Source: a candidate division TA06 bacterium (GTDB lineage Bacteria > Edwardsbacteria > AC1 > EtOH8). From it: a DNA stretch of 35,514 nucleotides. Numbering within the stretch: position 1 is the first letter of the stretch; each line of letters starts with the position of its first letter. The stretch is from NCBI GenBank assembly GCA_016208585.1, contig JACQXR010000133.1, positions 1-35,514 on the forward strand, given 5' to 3'. Shown here in pieces: positions 17,177 to 25,752 of the stretch. The notes below the pieces were generated by a model. It was not told where the DNA came from. It saw only the letters and a list, made by a program, of their open reading frames with translations, and ran no database searches. A program made the translations under genes and the position numbers.

Positions 17177-19306
17177 GTGATTTCAAACTTGAAAAAATGC
17201 GCGACGGCAACCAGCCTGCTTCTTCTTATGTCGTTGTATGCTTGTAACGCTTGGGCCGTGCCGGCTTATGACGGAAAAGGGCCTGAACCGCGGCTGGCCA
17301 AGAACGGAATGTGGCTTAATCAGGCCAATCCGCAGATGAAGGGCAAAAAGATTATCGGCAGTTGGAAGGCTTTGATCATTCTGATAGACTTTCCCGATTA
17401 CCGCTGGGATCACCAAGCCGACACCAATTTCGTGAACGACAGCCTGTATTATACTACGAACCATTACGACAGCCTGGCCAACAGCCTGGGCACCTTCCGG
17501 CATCCCGGGTGCGTCAGCAACGTCACCGGCAGCATCAGGGACTTTTATATTGAAAATTCCTACGGGCTATTTGATGTGGTGTCGGCCACCACGATATGGT
17601 ATACCGCTCCGGACACGTTCAACTATTACTGCAATACCGATGGGATTGCCGGGACAGATGACGATTACGGTTTTGGGTATTATCCCAATAACGCACAAAA
17701 GTTGGTGGAGGATGCGGTGGCCGCTGCGGACCCCGGTGTGGACTTTTCGCAATACGACAACGACCTCGACGGATATGTGGATGCATTGTACGTGGTCCAT
17801 GCCGGCCCCGGGGCCGAGGCGTTGTCCTACCCTACCAGGGCCAACTACATCTGGTCGCATGCCTGGGGCATAGACACCCAGACCCGGGACGGGGTTAACA
17901 TATCAAGCTATTCCATGGAGCCGGAGGACGGCAAGGTGGGAGTATTCTGCCACGAGTTCGGCCATGTCATCGGCCTGCCCGACCTGTACGACTATACCTA
18001 TCTTTCCAGCGGAGTGGGAGAGTGGTGCGCCATGGCCGGCGGCAGCTGGGGCCACCGGGATTCGGCCGATCTCCGAGGAACAGCTCCCACCCATTTTTCG
18101 GCTTGGTGCAAGCAAGAACTGGGCTGGGTCAACCCCGTCAACCTGACCCACAACCTGCTGGGCCAGACGATCCCGCCGGCCGAGCTCAGTCCGGTCGTCT
18201 ACCGGCTCTGGGACGATGGCGACTCCACCAGCAGCCAGTATTTTCTGGTGGAGAACCGCCAGAACATAGGGTTCGACAGCGGGCTTACCCGCCGGCAATT
18301 GGACTACGGGCTTCCCCGGGGCCACGGCCTTTTGATCTGGCATGTGGACGAATTGGTATACGGCAATGACGACCGCACCCACAAAATGGTGGACCTGGAG
18401 GAATCCAGCCCGGTAAACATAAACGGTTTTTATCTGGAACACTTAGATACAGTGCGGACCCTTCCCCTGGATAAATACTTGTACAATGGAAACCGGGGTG
18501 ATGATGGAGATCCCTGGCCCGGTTACTGGTTGACGGATTCCGATTCCGTTCACTATAGCGGAAGCAGGGATAAATGCGACTTCAATCAGTTTTCCGTTCC
18601 TTCATCCAAAAACTATGCCGGGGCCAATACACTGGCGGGCGCTGAAAATATAACGGAGAACGGGGTCAACATCACGGCCGATCTTTTTGTGACTATAGAC
18701 GCATCGGTGGCCTTTCCAGGTCTGGGCGATACCTTGGACCAGGCTGATAGCGTGAATATTATCTGGCGCTCTTCGGCGGCCGGCGGTGTGGCCTGCGACA
18801 GCCTGTACTTCAGCAGCGACAGCGGCAGCGCCTGGAGCCTGATCGGTTTTGCGAATAGCGGTGACACCTTGTACCCGTGGACTGCCCCCGCTATCAGCTC
18901 AGGCCGTTGTTTCATCAGGGTCGTTACTATAACTAATGCAGGGATCAAGGCCAACCATTTAAGCGATATGTTCGCCATAGGCCTGACCGGTGTGGCAGGA
19001 AATACGAATGAAAATCTCAAGGACTTGAAATACCGTCTGCTGCCGGCCCGGCCCAACCCTGCTCTTGGCGGCATAATCACCGTTTCTTTTGAGATTCCCA
19101 AGCCTCAAAAAATCGAACTGAGGGTCTACAATATTGTGGGGCAAACGGTCAAAGTCCTGGCCGGCGGGTTTTTTCAGGCCGGACGCCACGAAATCAAGTG
19201 GGATGGCAGGAACGAAAAGGGAATGAAATCCGCTCCCGGGATCTATTTGTATCAGTTGAAGACTCCGGACTTCAGTAAAATAAACAAGCTGGTCATCGTC
19301 AAATAA
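17177..19306 (+). CDS. Secreted M6-family zinc metalloprotease with C-terminal sorting domain
   Basis: A 709-aa secreted endopeptidase. The N-terminus is a signal peptide (ATSLLLLMSLYACNAWA, cleaved near residue 28). The start is uncertain: GTG at 17177 as given, or TTG at 17189. The catalytic domain carries the M6 zinc motif HEFGHVIGLPDLYD (His259, Glu260, His263) and a Met-turn (EWCAMAGGSWG). Immune inhibitor A of Bacillus is the best-known relative. Residues about 510-600 form a beta-sandwich-like region. The last 90 residues (FEIPKPQKIELRVYNIVGQ, then APGIYLYQLKT) are a FlgD-Ig-like C-terminal domain of the kind used for sorting to the cell surface in FCB-group bacteria. The 150 bases upstream hold no clear promoter. 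It likely degrades extracellular protein for nutrition. Confidence 0.9.
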   Translation: MISNLKKCATATSLLLLMSLYACNAWAVPAYDGKGPEPRLAKNGMWLNQANPQMKGKKIIGSWKALIILIDFPDYRWDHQADTNFVNDSLYYTTNHYDSLANSLGTFRHPGCVSNVTGSIRDFYIENSYGLFDVVSATTIWYTAPDTFNYYCNTDGIAGTDDDYGFGYYPNNAQKLVEDAVAAADPGVDFSQYDNDLDGYVDALYVVHAGPGAEALSYPTRANYIWSHAWGIDTQTRDGVNISSYSMEPEDGKVGVFCHEFGHVIGLPDLYDYTYLSSGVGEWCAMAGGSWGHRDSADLRGTAPTHFSAWCKQELGWVNPVNLTHNLLGQTIPPAELSPVVYRLWDDGDSTSSQYFLVENRQNIGFDSGLTRRQLDYGLPRGHGLLIWHVDELVYGNDDRTHKMVDLEESSPVNINGFYLEHLDTVRTLPLDKYLYNGNRGDDGDPWPGYWLTDSDSVHYSGSRDKCDFNQFSVPSSKNYAGANTLAGAENITENGVNITADLFVTIDASVAFPGLGDTLDQADSVNIIWRSSAAGGVACDSLYFSSDSGSAWSLIGFANSGDTLYPWTAPAISSGRCFIRVVTITNAGIKANHLSDMFAIGLTGVAGNTNENLKDLKYRLLPARPNPALGGIITVSFEIPKPQKIELRVYNIVGQTVKVLAGGFFQAGRHEIKWDGRNEKGMKSAPGIYLYQLKTPDFSKINKLVIVK

Positions 19307-19322
19307 TCTTTGATCAAGAACC

Positions 19323-20186
19323 ATGAAGCTCGATCTAAAAAAAGTCAATCCCCTGATCAGGCAAGCCCTCAAGGAGGACATCGGCAAGGGGGATATCACC
19401 ACCGCCTGCGCCGTAACGGATGAGGCCTGCGGCCTGGCCCTGATCCTGAACAAGCAGGAGGGAGTGCTGGCCGGGATCGAGGTCTGCCGTCAGGTGTTCC
19501 TGTCAGTGGACGAGGAACTTATAGCCGAGGCCAAAATGCCCGACGGCACCGCGCTGGAATACGGCCAGGTAGCGCTGACCATCCAGGGCAGGACCAAAAG
19601 CATTTTGACGGCTGAGCGCACCGCCTTGAACTTTATTCAGCATCTTTCCGGCGTGGCCACCGCAACCAACAATTTCGTCAAAGCAGTGGAGGGCACCCGG
19701 GCCAGGATACTGGATACCCGCAAGACCATTCCCGGCCTGCGTTATCTGGAAAAGTACGCGGTGGCCTGCGGTGGCGGCCAGAACCACCGAATGGGCCTGT
19801 ATGACATGGCGCTGATCAAGGACAATCACATCGAAGCCGCCGGGGGCGTGTCTGCGGCCATCGAACAGGTCCGGCAAAAGAACAAAAAAATGAAGATAGA
19901 GATCGAGGTTCAAAGCCTGAGCCAGTTGGAAGAGGCGGCCCGGCTGGAGCCGGACATCATCATGCTGGACAACATGAAGCCCGAGGCGATGGCCGAGGCC
20001 TGCCGGATAGTCTTTTCCCTGCCGGCCCGGGATGCCGGGAAGCTCAAACTGGAGGCCTCGGGCAACGTTACTATAGATAACGTGCGGCAGATAGCCGAGT
20101 GCGGGGTGGATTACATCTCGGTGGGGGCCATCACCCATTCCGCTCCGGCGTTGGATTTTTCCCTGGGGTTAAAGTCGCTGGGCTGA
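19323..20186 (+). CDS. nadC: Nicotinate-nucleotide pyrophosphorylase (carboxylating)
   Basis: A 287-aa quinolinate phosphoribosyltransferase: quinolinate plus PRPP gives nicotinate mononucleotide, CO2 and pyrophosphate in de novo NAD synthesis. Conserved segments include EDIGKGDITT at the N-terminus, ERTALNFIQHLSGVAT, DTRKTIPGLRYLEKYAV, GGGQNHRMGLYDMALIKDNH (PRPP and quinolinate binding) and EASGNVTIDNV plus GVDYISVGAITHS at the phosphate site. Length is typical. It begins 17 bases after the protease stop, without a clear Shine-Dalgarno, and is closed by a terminator. No nadA or nadB is nearby. Confidence 0.97.
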   Translation: MKLDLKKVNPLIRQALKEDIGKGDITTACAVTDEACGLALILNKQEGVLAGIEVCRQVFLSVDEELIAEAKMPDGTALEYGQVALTIQGRTKSILTAERTALNFIQHLSGVATATNNFVKAVEGTRARILDTRKTIPGLRYLEKYAVACGGGQNHRMGLYDMALIKDNHIEAAGGVSAAIEQVRQKNKKMKIEIEVQSLSQLEEAARLEPDIIMLDNMKPEAMAEACRIVFSLPARDAGKLKLEASGNVTIDNVRQIAECGVDYISVGAITHSAPALDFSLGLKSLG

Positions 20187-20201
20187 ATGCTAAAAAACAA
20201 G

Positions 20202-20234
20202 ACCGCTTTTACTTTCATAAAGGCGGTTTTTTCT
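20202..20234 (+). terminator. Rho-independent terminator after nadC
   Basis: Stem ACCGC-TTT (20202-20209) against AAAGGCGGT with a one-base bulge and a nine-base loop, followed by six T. The tail runs into the birA promoter. Confidence 0.8.
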
Positions 20235-20262
20235 TGAATTGTCAATCTTTCTAAGGTATCAT
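20234..20262 (+). promoter_or_regulatory. Sigma-70 promoter of birA-coaX (leaderless geometry)
   Basis: TTGAAT (20234-20239), 17 bases, TATCAT (20257-20262). The start is predicted at 20269, exactly the A of the birA ATG; no ribosome binding site is present. Weaker -35 than the uvrB promoter but the same spacing to the start codon. Confidence 0.65.
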
Positions 20263-20268
20263 TACATC

Positions 20269-21063
20269 ATGCAGTTGTTGTTAATAGATTACATAAAGGA
20301 AAACCTGAAAACCGCCGGCTTCGGCCAAAACCTTTATTACTTTGAAAAGCTGGGATCAACAAGCGATCAGCTTAAGGAGTTGGCCGAAAGCAATGCGCCG
20401 GAAGGAACAATTGTCATCGCCGAAGAACAGAAGACGGGGCGGGGCCGTTCCGGCAATTTATGGTATTCGCCGCCGGGAGCGGGATTGTATTTTTCCCTGT
20501 TGCTCCGTCCCTGCGCCAGCTCCATCAAACTGCAGGGGCTGACCCTGGCTCTGGGCTGCTCGGCTGCCAGAACCCTGGAGGGTGCCGCGGGGATGCCGGT
20601 GGAGATAAAATGGCCCAACGACATTTACTGCAAGGGGCGCAAGCTGGGAGGCATTTTGACCGAGTCCAAACTGCGGGCCAGTTTAGTCGACACTGTTGTG
20701 GTCGGGATGGGTTTGAACCTGAACAACCAAATGCTTCCGCTGGAGCTTTGCGAAACGGCCACTTCGCTGGAATTGGAATCCGGAAAGCATATCTTTAGAG
20801 AAGGCCTTTTGACAGACCTGCTGACAAACTTGGAGCGGGATTATCTGAGATTCAAGGAGCATGGTTTTTCGACCTTCGCCGAAGAACTGCGCCCCAGATT
20901 CTTTCTGAACCAGAAATGGGTGATGGTGTCAAGCGATGACGGGCAATACCAGAAGGGCGTGGTTACCGGGTTTGACGCCCAGGGCGCATTGCTGTTGCTG
21001 GATGGTGAAGGACGGAACAGATGCTGCAGTTCCGGCACCGTGGCGGAGATCGGCCAAGAATGA
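20269..21063 (+). CDS. birA: Biotin-[acetyl-CoA-carboxylase] ligase, catalytic type
   Basis: A 264-aa enzyme that activates biotin with ATP and attaches it to the carboxylase carrier protein. It starts directly with the catalytic domain and lacks the N-terminal DNA-binding HTH of E. coli BirA, so it is a ligase without repressor function. Motifs: STSDQ near residue 30, the biotinyl-AMP loop GRGRSGNLW, PGAGLYFSLLLRP, KWPNDIYCKGRKLGGILTE, GMGLNLN, and a short C-terminal SH3-like domain. An in-frame upstream TTG (20239) lies within the promoter and is rejected. The stop overlaps the coaX start by four bases (ATGA). Confidence 0.93.
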   Translation: MQLLLIDYIKENLKTAGFGQNLYYFEKLGSTSDQLKELAESNAPEGTIVIAEEQKTGRGRSGNLWYSPPGAGLYFSLLLRPCASSIKLQGLTLALGCSAARTLEGAAGMPVEIKWPNDIYCKGRKLGGILTESKLRASLVDTVVVGMGLNLNNQMLPLELCETATSLELESGKHIFREGLLTDLLTNLERDYLRFKEHGFSTFAEELRPRFFLNQKWVMVSSDDGQYQKGVVTGFDAQGALLLLDGEGRNRCCSSGTVAEIGQE

Positions 21064-21821
21064 GACTGCTGATAGACATCGGCAACAGCAAACTGGGGCT
21101 GGCGGTTTTTTCCAATAATAAATGCGTCCGCCAGGCCAGGCTGGAACATAGCGGACAGCCGAACTACGACCGGATCTATAATTTTCTGAACAAGGCCATT
21201 GGCGTTAAATCCATCAAGGCCGCCGCCATCTGCTCGGTGGCGCCGGAGATAACCCAGCCTACCGTTGCGGCCGTCAAGCAGCTGCTGGAAATAAGCCCCC
21301 TGTTGGTTGACGGCTCCGCCCTGAAAGGTTTCAAGACCTTGTACCGGTCGCCCCGTCAGCTGGGATGCGACCGGATGGTAAATTCTTACGCCGCCGCCAG
21401 ACTTTACGGAAAGCCGGTCATAGTAGTGGGTATCGGCACCGCCGTCACCTGGGACGCAGTGGATTTTTTAGGGCGGCATTTGGGCGGAGCCATTGCCCCT
21501 GGCCCTTTAACCATGTCCAGAGCCTTAAACGACAAAACCGCCCTGCTGCCGTTGATCCCTTTCAAACGGGCCAAAACCGGCATCGGGCGCGACACCGCCG
21601 GAGCTATAGAGTCCGGAATTTACTGGGGAACCATAGGGATGGTAAAAGAACTTGTCTCAGTCATATCTGCCGAGATGAAGGAACGGCCCAAGATAGTGAT
21701 CACCGGAGGCCTGGCCGGAATAGCCGGGCCGCACATTAAAAATTCAATAACCGACCAACTGCTGATCTACAAGGGATTGAACCTGGCGCTGCAGGAAAAA
21801 GAGGGAGCTCCGGTGCGCTAA
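21060..21821 (+). CDS. coaX: Type III pantothenate kinase
   Basis: A 253-aa kinase of the first step of coenzyme A synthesis (pantothenate to 4'-phosphopantothenate). Family motifs: N-terminal phosphate-binding LLIDIGNSKLGLAVF, then LGCDRMVNSYAA, VVVGIGTAVTWDAVD and GGAIAPGPLTMSRAL. The ATG at 21060 overlaps the birA stop (ATGA), a typical translational coupling, and gives the conserved N-terminus; an upstream in-frame ATG at 21021 lies within birA and is not needed. The birA-coaX pairing is common in bacteria. Confidence 0.93.
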   Translation: MRLLIDIGNSKLGLAVFSNNKCVRQARLEHSGQPNYDRIYNFLNKAIGVKSIKAAAICSVAPEITQPTVAAVKQLLEISPLLVDGSALKGFKTLYRSPRQLGCDRMVNSYAAARLYGKPVIVVGIGTAVTWDAVDFLGRHLGGAIAPGPLTMSRALNDKTALLPLIPFKRAKTGIGRDTAGAIESGIYWGTIGMVKELVSVISAEMKERPKIVITGGLAGIAGPHIKNSITDQLLIYKGLNLALQEKEGAPVR

Positions 21822-21883
21822 CCAAGGCCTGCGTGCTATAACTACGGAGTGGCCGGGGGATGAGTTCGGGAGAAGAATATGAA

Positions 21884-21991
21884 GGCCGTGTCTGTGCGCC
21901 TGCCTATGCCGAAGCTTGCCTACGCTGAAGCTTCGCGCAAGCAGGCGGCTACGCGCAGGCAGGCCTGTCCGCCGCACAAGCGTGAACGGCC
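21884..21991. repeat. Nested palindromic repeat element between coaX and the RNase gene
   Basis: GGCCGT (21884-21889) pairs with ACGGCC (21986-21991); inside lie GCCTGCC/GGCAGGC and AAGCTTGCC-type inverted repeats, so the whole unit of about 108 bases can fold on itself. It fills part of the 350-base gap 21822-22171, which holds no supportable gene. Confidence 0.65.
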
Positions 21992-22011
21992 TGGGATGAC
22001 TGGATTTACAT

Positions 22012-22045
22012 TCCTTAGCCCAGCCGTTAACGGCTGGGCTAAGGA
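22012..22045. repeat. 34-bp perfect palindrome
   Basis: Each arm is 17 bases (outermost TCCTTAGCCC, centre CCGTTAACGG) with no loop. No T tract follows. It resembles dispersed palindromic repeats around TTAGCCCAGCC seen in other environmental genomes and lies 130 bases before the RNase gene. Confidence 0.88.
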
Positions 22046-22171
22046 TGGATGCCACAGCTAACAAAGGCCATTCATGGTCTTACAGCGCGGCGGCTGGCAG
22101 TCAGCAAGGATAAACGCTGCCGCCGGGGGGAAACAACCAATTTTGGTAAGAAGAAGAGAGGTAAGCTTTAC

Positions 22172-23665
22172 ATGGCCATTGACATCATCATAAACGCCAC
22201 CGACCGCGAGATGCGGATCGCGGTGCTGGAGGACGAGGGCAAGCTCTCCGAGTTTTGGGTGGAACGGCCCCAGGAAACGCTGTCGGTGGGCGACATTTAC
22301 AAAGGGGTGGTGGAAAAGGTGTTGCCGGGGCTTAACGCCGCCTTCGTCAACATCGGCGCCTATAAAAGCGGCTTCCTGTCGCTGGACGACGCCATCTTCG
22401 ACCTGAGCGATCTGGCGGATGAGGAAACCAGCCGTCCCGCCTTCAAGCCCCAGAAGGCCGCCTTAAAGGCCGGACAGCAGATAATGGTCCAGATATCAAA
22501 AGAACCGATGGGCAGCAAGGGACCCCGGCTGACTTCCTATGTTTCTTTTCCCGGCCGCTTTTGCGTGCTGGTGCCCAATCAGGGCGGAATCGGCATCTCC
22601 CGGAAGATCGAGAACCGGGAGGAGCGTTCCAGGCTGCGCAAGGCGCTGCAAGCCTCGTTGCCCAAGGGATCCGGCCTGATCGTTCGGACCGCCGCCGCCG
22701 GCGAGGACCAAAAGACCCTGGAACGCGACGTCAAGGAACTGGCCAAGGATTGGCAGCAGGTTCAGAAGCAATACGCCCGGACCAAAGCCCCGTTCCGGGT
22801 GCACGCCCAGCCGCCCTTCATCGTCAGCCTGCTAAATGATCTGGCCTCCTACGACATTCACAGCATTGTAACCGACCACCGGGAGACCTATAATCAGATC
22901 GCCGGTTATCTGAAAGGGGCCGATGACGGGCTTAAGAAAAAACTGCTGTGGTACCGGGAGGAACTGCCGCTGTTTGAGGCTTATCAGGTGGAGTCCCAGG
23001 TGGAGAAGGCGCTGAACCGCCGAATCTGGCTGAAAAGCGGAGGCTACATCGCCATCGACCAGACCGAGGCCCTGACCGCGGTGGACGTCAACTCCGGAAA
23101 ATTCACCGGCAAGAAGGACGCCGAGACCATGGGGCTGAAAGTGAACCTGGAGGCGGCCCAGGAGATCGCCCGCCAGGTGCGCTTAAGGGACATCGGCGGG
23201 ATCATCGTGGTGGATTTCATCGACATGAAATACTCCCAACACCGCAACCGGGTGCTGCAGGAATTCACCCTAGCGGTCAAGTCTGACCGCTCCAAACCCA
23301 ATGTTTACGCCATTTCGCCGCTGGGCCTGGTGGAGATGAGCCGCAAGCGGATCAAGCCCAGCCTCTGGCAGTCTTTGACCGAGACCTGTCCGGCCTGCCA
23401 GGGGGCGGGAAGGATTTTTACCGCTTATACCAGCGCCCAGATGCTGGAACGCAAGGTGCTCTCTTTAAAACCGGAGTTGAGAAGACGCAAGTTGTCCATC
23501 AAGACCGGCAACCTTTTATTCGACTATCTCTCCGGCCCCGGCCAGGCCATAATCAAAGCGCTTAACCGGGAGCTTAAAACGGAATTAAGGATCTCTTCCG
23601 ACCGCAAGATGCCGGTAAATTCTTTTAAGATCATTAATTTGGAGAATGAACAGGAGATAGCCTGA
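22172..23665 (+). CDS. rng: Ribonuclease E/G family endoribonuclease
   Basis: A 497-aa single-strand-specific endoribonuclease, close in length to RNase G (489 aa in E. coli) and lacking the long C-terminal scaffold of RNase E. Domains in order: a split RNase-H-like start (MAIDIIINATDREMRIAVLE), an S1 RNA-binding domain (VGDIYKGVVEKVLPGLNAAF), a 5'-sensor region, and the DNase-I-like catalytic centre with DVNSGKF and VVDFIDM, whose aspartates bind Mg. The Zn-link CPACQGAG joins dimers. The start at 22172 follows GAGAGG at good spacing; the frame is open further upstream through repeat sequence, which is rejected. Role: rRNA maturation and mRNA decay. A terminator follows. Confidence 0.93.
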   Translation: MAIDIIINATDREMRIAVLEDEGKLSEFWVERPQETLSVGDIYKGVVEKVLPGLNAAFVNIGAYKSGFLSLDDAIFDLSDLADEETSRPAFKPQKAALKAGQQIMVQISKEPMGSKGPRLTSYVSFPGRFCVLVPNQGGIGISRKIENREERSRLRKALQASLPKGSGLIVRTAAAGEDQKTLERDVKELAKDWQQVQKQYARTKAPFRVHAQPPFIVSLLNDLASYDIHSIVTDHRETYNQIAGYLKGADDGLKKKLLWYREELPLFEAYQVESQVEKALNRRIWLKSGGYIAIDQTEALTAVDVNSGKFTGKKDAETMGLKVNLEAAQEIARQVRLRDIGGIIVVDFIDMKYSQHRNRVLQEFTLAVKSDRSKPNVYAISPLGLVEMSRKRIKPSLWQSLTETCPACQGAGRIFTAYTSAQMLERKVLSLKPELRRRKLSIKTGNLLFDYLSGPGQAIIKALNRELKTELRISSDRKMPVNSFKIINLENEQEIA

Positions 23666-23688
23666 CGCAGATTTTTCCCGTCAAAGCT

Positions 23689-23716
23689 AAAAAGCGAGAG
23701 TTGATCTCGCTTTTTT
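23689..23716 (+). terminator. Rho-independent terminator after the RNase gene
   Basis: An 11-bp stem (AAAAAGCGAGA with TCTCGCTTTTT) with a five-base loop and six T, 24 bases after the stop. Confidence 0.88.
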
Positions 23717-23769
23717 ATTGATAAAAATATGCATATTCACTGCATTTTAGCTTAAAACGATATTTAGTA

Positions 23770-23798
23770 TTGACAGCCGGTTAAGTTTGTTATAAAAT
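23770..23798 (+). promoter_or_regulatory. Sigma-70 promoter of tRNA-Leu
   Basis: TTGACA (23770-23775), 17 bases, TAAAAT (23793-23798). The start is expected at about 23805, 39 bases before the mature tRNA 5' end. Confidence 0.75.
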
Positions 23799-23843
23799 AT
23801 TAGACTTACATGGTTTAAAACGATAGTTTGGGCTCTAAAAATT

Positions 23844-23928
23844 GCCGGGATGGTGAAACTGGTAGACACGTACGTTTGAGGTGCGTATGGCGCAAGCCTT
23901 GTGGGTTCAACTCCCACTCCCGGCACCA
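23844..23928 (+). tRNA. tRNA-Leu (anticodon GAG)
   Basis: An 85-base class II tRNA with a long variable arm. The acceptor GCCGGGA pairs with TCCCGGC, followed by A and an encoded CCA. The anticodon stem TACGT/GCGTA encloses TTGAGGT (anticodon GAG, reading CUY codons). The T arm is GTGGGTTCAACTCCCAC. The 140 bases to the next gene hold short repeats (CCGTAGG) and no gene. Confidence 0.96.
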
Positions 23929-24069
23929 TTATTGCTCCTTGCCGGACGATAGTCCGCCGTAGGCTGATGGGAAATACCAGCCGTAGGAGGACACCATTCC
24001 GAAAAATGTCGGACATAAAACGCCGTTCACTCTTGCATTCTTCTAAACTCCAATGAAAGGCCTTGAGTT

Positions 24070-25035
24070 ATGGTGTTCGTCAAACATATCTTTGACCAGC
24101 ATTGCGCCCACCAGATGTTAAAGCTGTCCATCAATGCCTTCAACCAGGGCGATTACCAGACGGCCATAGATCATCTTACCGTGATCCGCTCGCACGAAAG
24201 TTCGGTGAGGAGGCGGTGCAGCGAGGTGGTCCTTTTTTATTTGATAGAATCACACACAGCTTTGGGGAAAATATACTGGCAGCGGGGCAGCTTGGAAGAC
24301 GCCATAGAGGAATACCATACCGCCCTGGGCCTGGCCCCCAAATACGCCGACCTGTATTTCACTCTGGGCAAGATATATTCCGAACATAAAGAGCCGGCCA
24401 AGGCCAGGCAGGCGTTGGAACAGGCCTTGTTGATCAATCCCAATTACAACGAAGCCAAGCTGAATCTGGCCTTTCTGGAGGCCCAGGCTGGAAACAACAA
24501 ACGGGCCATGGAGATATTCCAGGGGCTGTCACAGACCGACAGTTTTTACGACCAGGTGCTTTACGACAAGGCCCTGTCCCAGGCCGCCAGATCCGACTAC
24601 CGCTCGGCTTTCAAGTTACTGGCCCAGGCCTTCCGGATAATTCCCGACCGGTCACGCTCGCTTTGCGCCATGGGCCAAGATGCCCACCGGGAATGCCGTT
24701 ACGAAGAGGCCATCAAATATTACCATCAGGCCAAGAAACTGCAGCCCAAATACGCCGATGTTTACAATCTTTTGGGGGTCTGCCTGGCCCAGAAGGGACA
24801 GAACAAGCGGGCTATCGCTCAGTTCCAAAAAGCGGTAAAGCTGGCGCCTCGTTTCAGCCGGGCCTGGCTGAACCTGGCCTATGCCTGGGATCAGATGGGA
24901 CAGGCGGCCAAGACAAAAACAGCGCTGGCTAAGGTGCTGGTCATAGATCCCAACAACCGCCTAGCCAACCAGCTGGCCAGAAAAATGATGACTGAAGCTG
25001 CCGCCAAGAGAGGCAAAGGCGATGTCCGAAAGTAG
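24070..25035 (+). CDS. Tetratricopeptide-repeat protein
   Basis: A 321-aa protein of about eight helical TPR units (for example YWQRGSLEDAIEEYHTALGL, FTLGKIYSEHKEPAKARQAL and NLLGVCLAQKGQNKRAIAQF). No signal peptide or membrane segment is visible, so it is probably cytoplasmic. TPR arrays bind protein partners; the partner cannot be read from the sequence. Its last 14 bases overlap the start of the next gene, a J-domain protein that also has TPRs, so the two are almost certainly co-translated and may act together. Confidence 0.88.
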   Translation: MVFVKHIFDQHCAHQMLKLSINAFNQGDYQTAIDHLTVIRSHESSVRRRCSEVVLFYLIESHTALGKIYWQRGSLEDAIEEYHTALGLAPKYADLYFTLGKIYSEHKEPAKARQALEQALLINPNYNEAKLNLAFLEAQAGNNKRAMEIFQGLSQTDSFYDQVLYDKALSQAARSDYRSAFKLLAQAFRIIPDRSRSLCAMGQDAHRECRYEEAIKYYHQAKKLQPKYADVYNLLGVCLAQKGQNKRAIAQFQKAVKLAPRFSRAWLNLAYAWDQMGQAAKTKTALAKVLVIDPNNRLANQLARKMMTEAAAKRGKGDVRK

Positions 25036-25678
25036 GGATTATTACGGCATCCTGGGCGTGGACCGGATGGCGGGGGAGAACGATATCAAAAATGCTTACC
25101 GCAAGCTGGCCTTGAAATACCATCCCGACCGCAACTCCGGAGAATCCAAAGCCGGCTTGGCCAGCACCTCTTTTCAGGCTGTTAACGAAGCTTATCACAC
25201 CCTGATTGACAAGGAAAAAAGGGCCAAGTACAACAAGGCTCTTTCCGACAAATCCGCCGGAGTGGAAGGGGCCACGATTCAGTCCAATCAGGCCGAGATG
25301 TCCTACCGCTACGGGCTGGAGGCCTATAAAGCAGGCCAGTTCAAACGGGCGGTGGAATATTTTAGGGTGGCGGTAAAGCTTAATCCCAAAAAAGCCATCT
25401 ATTTCAATCGTTTAGGACTGTCCGTAATCAAAGCTAACGGGCCGTTGGAAGAGGCCAGGGCCAACTGCGAGCGGGCCATCCAGATCGAGATGTATAATCC
25501 GGATCACTACCTCAGCCTGGGGATAGTGTACCAGACTGCCGGAATGAACGACCAGGCCCGGGATCAGTTTAAAGAGGCTTTAAAATGGGATCCCAAGAAC
25601 GTCCAGGCCCAGAAACGGCTGGAGATGGTGGGCAAGGGCGACAAGGGTTTTCTGGGAGGCCTTTTCGGCAAAAAATAA
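25022..25678 (+). CDS. J-domain (DnaJ-like) protein with C-terminal TPRs
   Basis: A 218-aa protein. The N-terminal J domain (about residues 4-70: DYYGILGVDRMAGENDIKNA, with the HPD motif in KYHPDRNSGES) would stimulate an Hsp70 (DnaK). Residues about 90-200 are TPR-like (YRYGLEAYKAGQFKRAVEYF and LSLGIVYQTAGMNDQARDQF). The glycine/phenylalanine and zinc-finger parts of true DnaJ are absent, so it is a specialised co-chaperone. It overlaps the preceding TPR gene by 14 bases. Confidence 0.9.
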   Translation: MSESRDYYGILGVDRMAGENDIKNAYRKLALKYHPDRNSGESKAGLASTSFQAVNEAYHTLIDKEKRAKYNKALSDKSAGVEGATIQSNQAEMSYRYGLEAYKAGQFKRAVEYFRVAVKLNPKKAIYFNRLGLSVIKANGPLEEARANCERAIQIEMYNPDHYLSLGIVYQTAGMNDQARDQFKEALKWDPKNVQAQKRLEMVGKGDKGFLGGLFGKK

Positions 25679-25752
25679 TCCAGGCAGGCGCCAGTCCAAT
25701 TATGCATTAACTGTTCTGAAAAATTTAAAAAATAAAGTTTTGAGGTGATCAT

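Noticed and set aside
17177-19306. Type IX secretion substrate in the strict Bacteroidetes sense
   Set aside because: The C-terminal domain is FlgD-Ig-like and could serve sorting, but no T9SS component is in the window, so the secretion route is left open.
23747-24016. 89-codon open frame on the - strand over tRNA-Leu
   Set aside because: Antisense of the tRNA (false motif [17 protein letters not shown]); not a gene.
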